Part shown: piece after piece, positions 45,375 through 46,175 of the stretch
How the letters are laid out: each line of letters opens with the position of its first letter
How positions within the stretch are numbered: the stretch's first letter is position 1
Translations under genes and position numbers: made by a program
NCBI GenBank assembly: GCA_003282225.1
Contig: QBZO01000003.1
Span: 1 to 46,175 of the forward strand
DNA length: 46,175 bases
Reading direction: 5' to 3'
Origin: Prochlorococcus sp. AG-335-I21
Lineage (GTDB): Bacteria > Cyanobacteriota > Cyanobacteriia > PCC-6307 > Cyanobiaceae
Notes under the pieces: model-generated
The model's input: the letters and a program-made list of their open reading frames with translations, nothing else
What the model was told of the DNA's origin: nothing
Databases searched by the model: none

Positions 45375-46175
45375 TTAAAGTAGATGATTTGTAATCTCAT
45401 CTGATACCCATTTAGAGCAAGCAGGGGCAAGTAATATGCCATTTTTATAAAAACCGGTACACAAGATTAAACCTTTTTCTAAACTTTTTAATATCGGTGA
45501 TGGTTCGCCTTCTGGGCGAGACCTTATTCCAAGCCATTTATCAGTAATATTATTTTTATTCAACCATCTAGGTTTGTTTTTTAGGAAATCTGTAAGTTCT
45601 TCAAAAGTATTCTCTTTTGGTTCAATATCATATTCGTCGGTTGATCCAATAATTATTTTGTTATTATTTTTTCGAATAAAATTCGTACCATTGATGTTGA
45701 AATGCTTAGGTAGAGATAGTAAATTAATTTCCTCCTTATTAGGCGAAATTTCTATGGCTTGACCTAAAACAGGTTTCAACTTTATATTGTGAATATCCAA
45801 GTCGATCAATTTAAGAGCATCAAGAGAGTTACATAAAATAATTACATCACTTCTAATCTCAAGTTTATTGCTGCAGGTAGAAATCCATTGATTGTTTATT
45901 TTTTTTATTTTTATAATTTTGTCATTAATAAAATTTACTTTCTCATCCTTTAGACAAATATTTAATGTCCTTAATAATGAAATAGGATCTATTCTTCCAT
46001 CCTCATCTGAGATGATTCCTTTCAAATTATCCATCTTAAATATTTTATTAATGTTCTGAATAATGGTGGAGTCTCGTTCTAAAACTCTTAGACTCCGCGT
46101 GGGATGATGAGAAATAAACTTACTCAGTTTTTCAAAGTTTTTTTGCTCTGTTGTTAGTTGGATTAATGGTTTTTC
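45375..46175 (-). CDS. FAD-dependent amino-acid/glycine oxidase-like oxidoreductase, N-terminus cut by window edge
   Basis: The frame is open from 46175 down to the stop at 45375, giving 266 codons of the C-terminal part; the ATG at 46034 is internal. The order of motifs fits the DAO (D-amino acid oxidase/ThiO) fold: DEDGRIDPISLLRTL, a strand-rich substrate domain, VIILCNSLDALKLI, and the C-terminal FAD-site GIRSRPEGEPSPILKS and GLILCTGFYKNGILLAPA. The N-terminal Rossmann motif lies outside the window, so the family is firm but the substrate is open; glycine oxidase (ThiO) for thiazole synthesis is one option. Confidence 0.85.
   Translation of the reverse strand, partial: EKPLIQLTTEQKNFEKLSKFISHHPTRSLRVLERDSTIIQNINKIFKMDNLKGIISDEDGRIDPISLLRTLNICLKDEKVNFINDKIIKIKKINNQWISTCSNKLEIRSDVIILCNSLDALKLIDLDIHNIKLKPVLGQAIEISPNKEEINLLSLPKHFNINGTNFIRKNNNKIIIGSTDEYDIEPKENTFEELTDFLKNKPRWLNKNNITDKWLGIRSRPEGEPSPILKSLEKGLILCTGFYKNGILLAPACSKWVSDEITNHLL

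Noticed and set aside
1-46175. Possible mobile element, prophage or genomic island carrying a novel system.
   Set aside because: Gene content is housekeeping throughout, composition is even apart from the Gly-rich repeat, and no integrase, transposase, tRNA target or defence-type genes are seen.

Overview
The window looks like a stretch of a high-light Prochlorococcus chromosome (a marine picocyanobacterium) around the replication origin. This rests on several things read together: AT-rich DNA with Lys/Asn/Ile-rich proteins, very tight gene packing, and a cyanobacterial gene set. That set includes Gap2-type GAPDH, a CYP38/TLP40-like cyclophilin, a glycine-rich RRM protein, DUF502, DUF1400 and DUF3134 proteins, a sucrose-phosphate-synthase-type glycosyltransferase, and a dnaN - PRC-like - purL - purF string beside a topoisomerase A subunit. 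The strain cannot be fixed from sequence reading alone. I saw no transposase, integrase, CRISPR array, tRNA or rRNA, and no sign of a recently acquired island.

Layout. 1-4802: end of pdxA, accB and efp (minus), cyclophilin and thiL (plus), gap2 (minus). 4996-7688: murC, murB and a YbaB nucleoid protein (plus). 7654-11234: a minus-strand chaperone/ribosome-maturation block read in the order msrB, grpE, dnaJ, TusA-like, rsgA. 11262-12266: dus (plus). 12263-18493: minus-strand block read as DUF502, nusB, ftsY, rsbU-like phosphatase, argH, RNA-binding protein. 18641-22973: queG, an exported TPR protein and a GyrA/ParC-type subunit (plus). 22970-28686: dnaN, a PRC-barrel-like protein, purL and purF (minus). 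28687-29031: the only gene-free stretch over 300 bases, which carries DnaA-box-like motifs and is the best origin candidate. 29032-32568: ABC1/UbiB kinase, DUF1400 protein and thrC (minus). 32638-38880: recN, uvrA and an SPS-type glycosyltransferase (plus). 38799-40408: DUF3134 protein, mraY and an 86-residue hypothetical (minus). 40464-41915: a small membrane protein and argG (plus). 41919-43352: rpsF and aroE (minus). 43470-45374: dnaK (plus). 45375-46175: an FAD oxidoreductase, cut by the window edge.

How the genes work together. Almost everything is core housekeeping: replication and repair (dnaN, topoisomerase subunit, recN, uvrA), peptidoglycan (murB, murC, mraY), protein folding and export (dnaK, dnaJ, grpE, ftsY), translation (efp, rpsF, rsgA, dus, queG), purines (purF, purL), arginine (argG, argH), threonine, shikimate, thiamine and B6 cofactors, fatty-acid initiation (accB), carbon metabolism (gap2) and probable compatible-solute synthesis (SPS-like). 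All eight convergent gene pairs abut or overlap at their 3' ends, so transcription must stop inside, or run through, the opposing gene.

I did not find a convincing previously undescribed multigene system. The points most worth a second look are the origin region, the GyrA-box-less topoisomerase subunit, the hairpin in front of argG, the tandem-repeat glycine-rich RNA-binding protein, a Tat-like signal on MsrB, a stand-alone DUF1400 protein, and several small or little-studied proteins.
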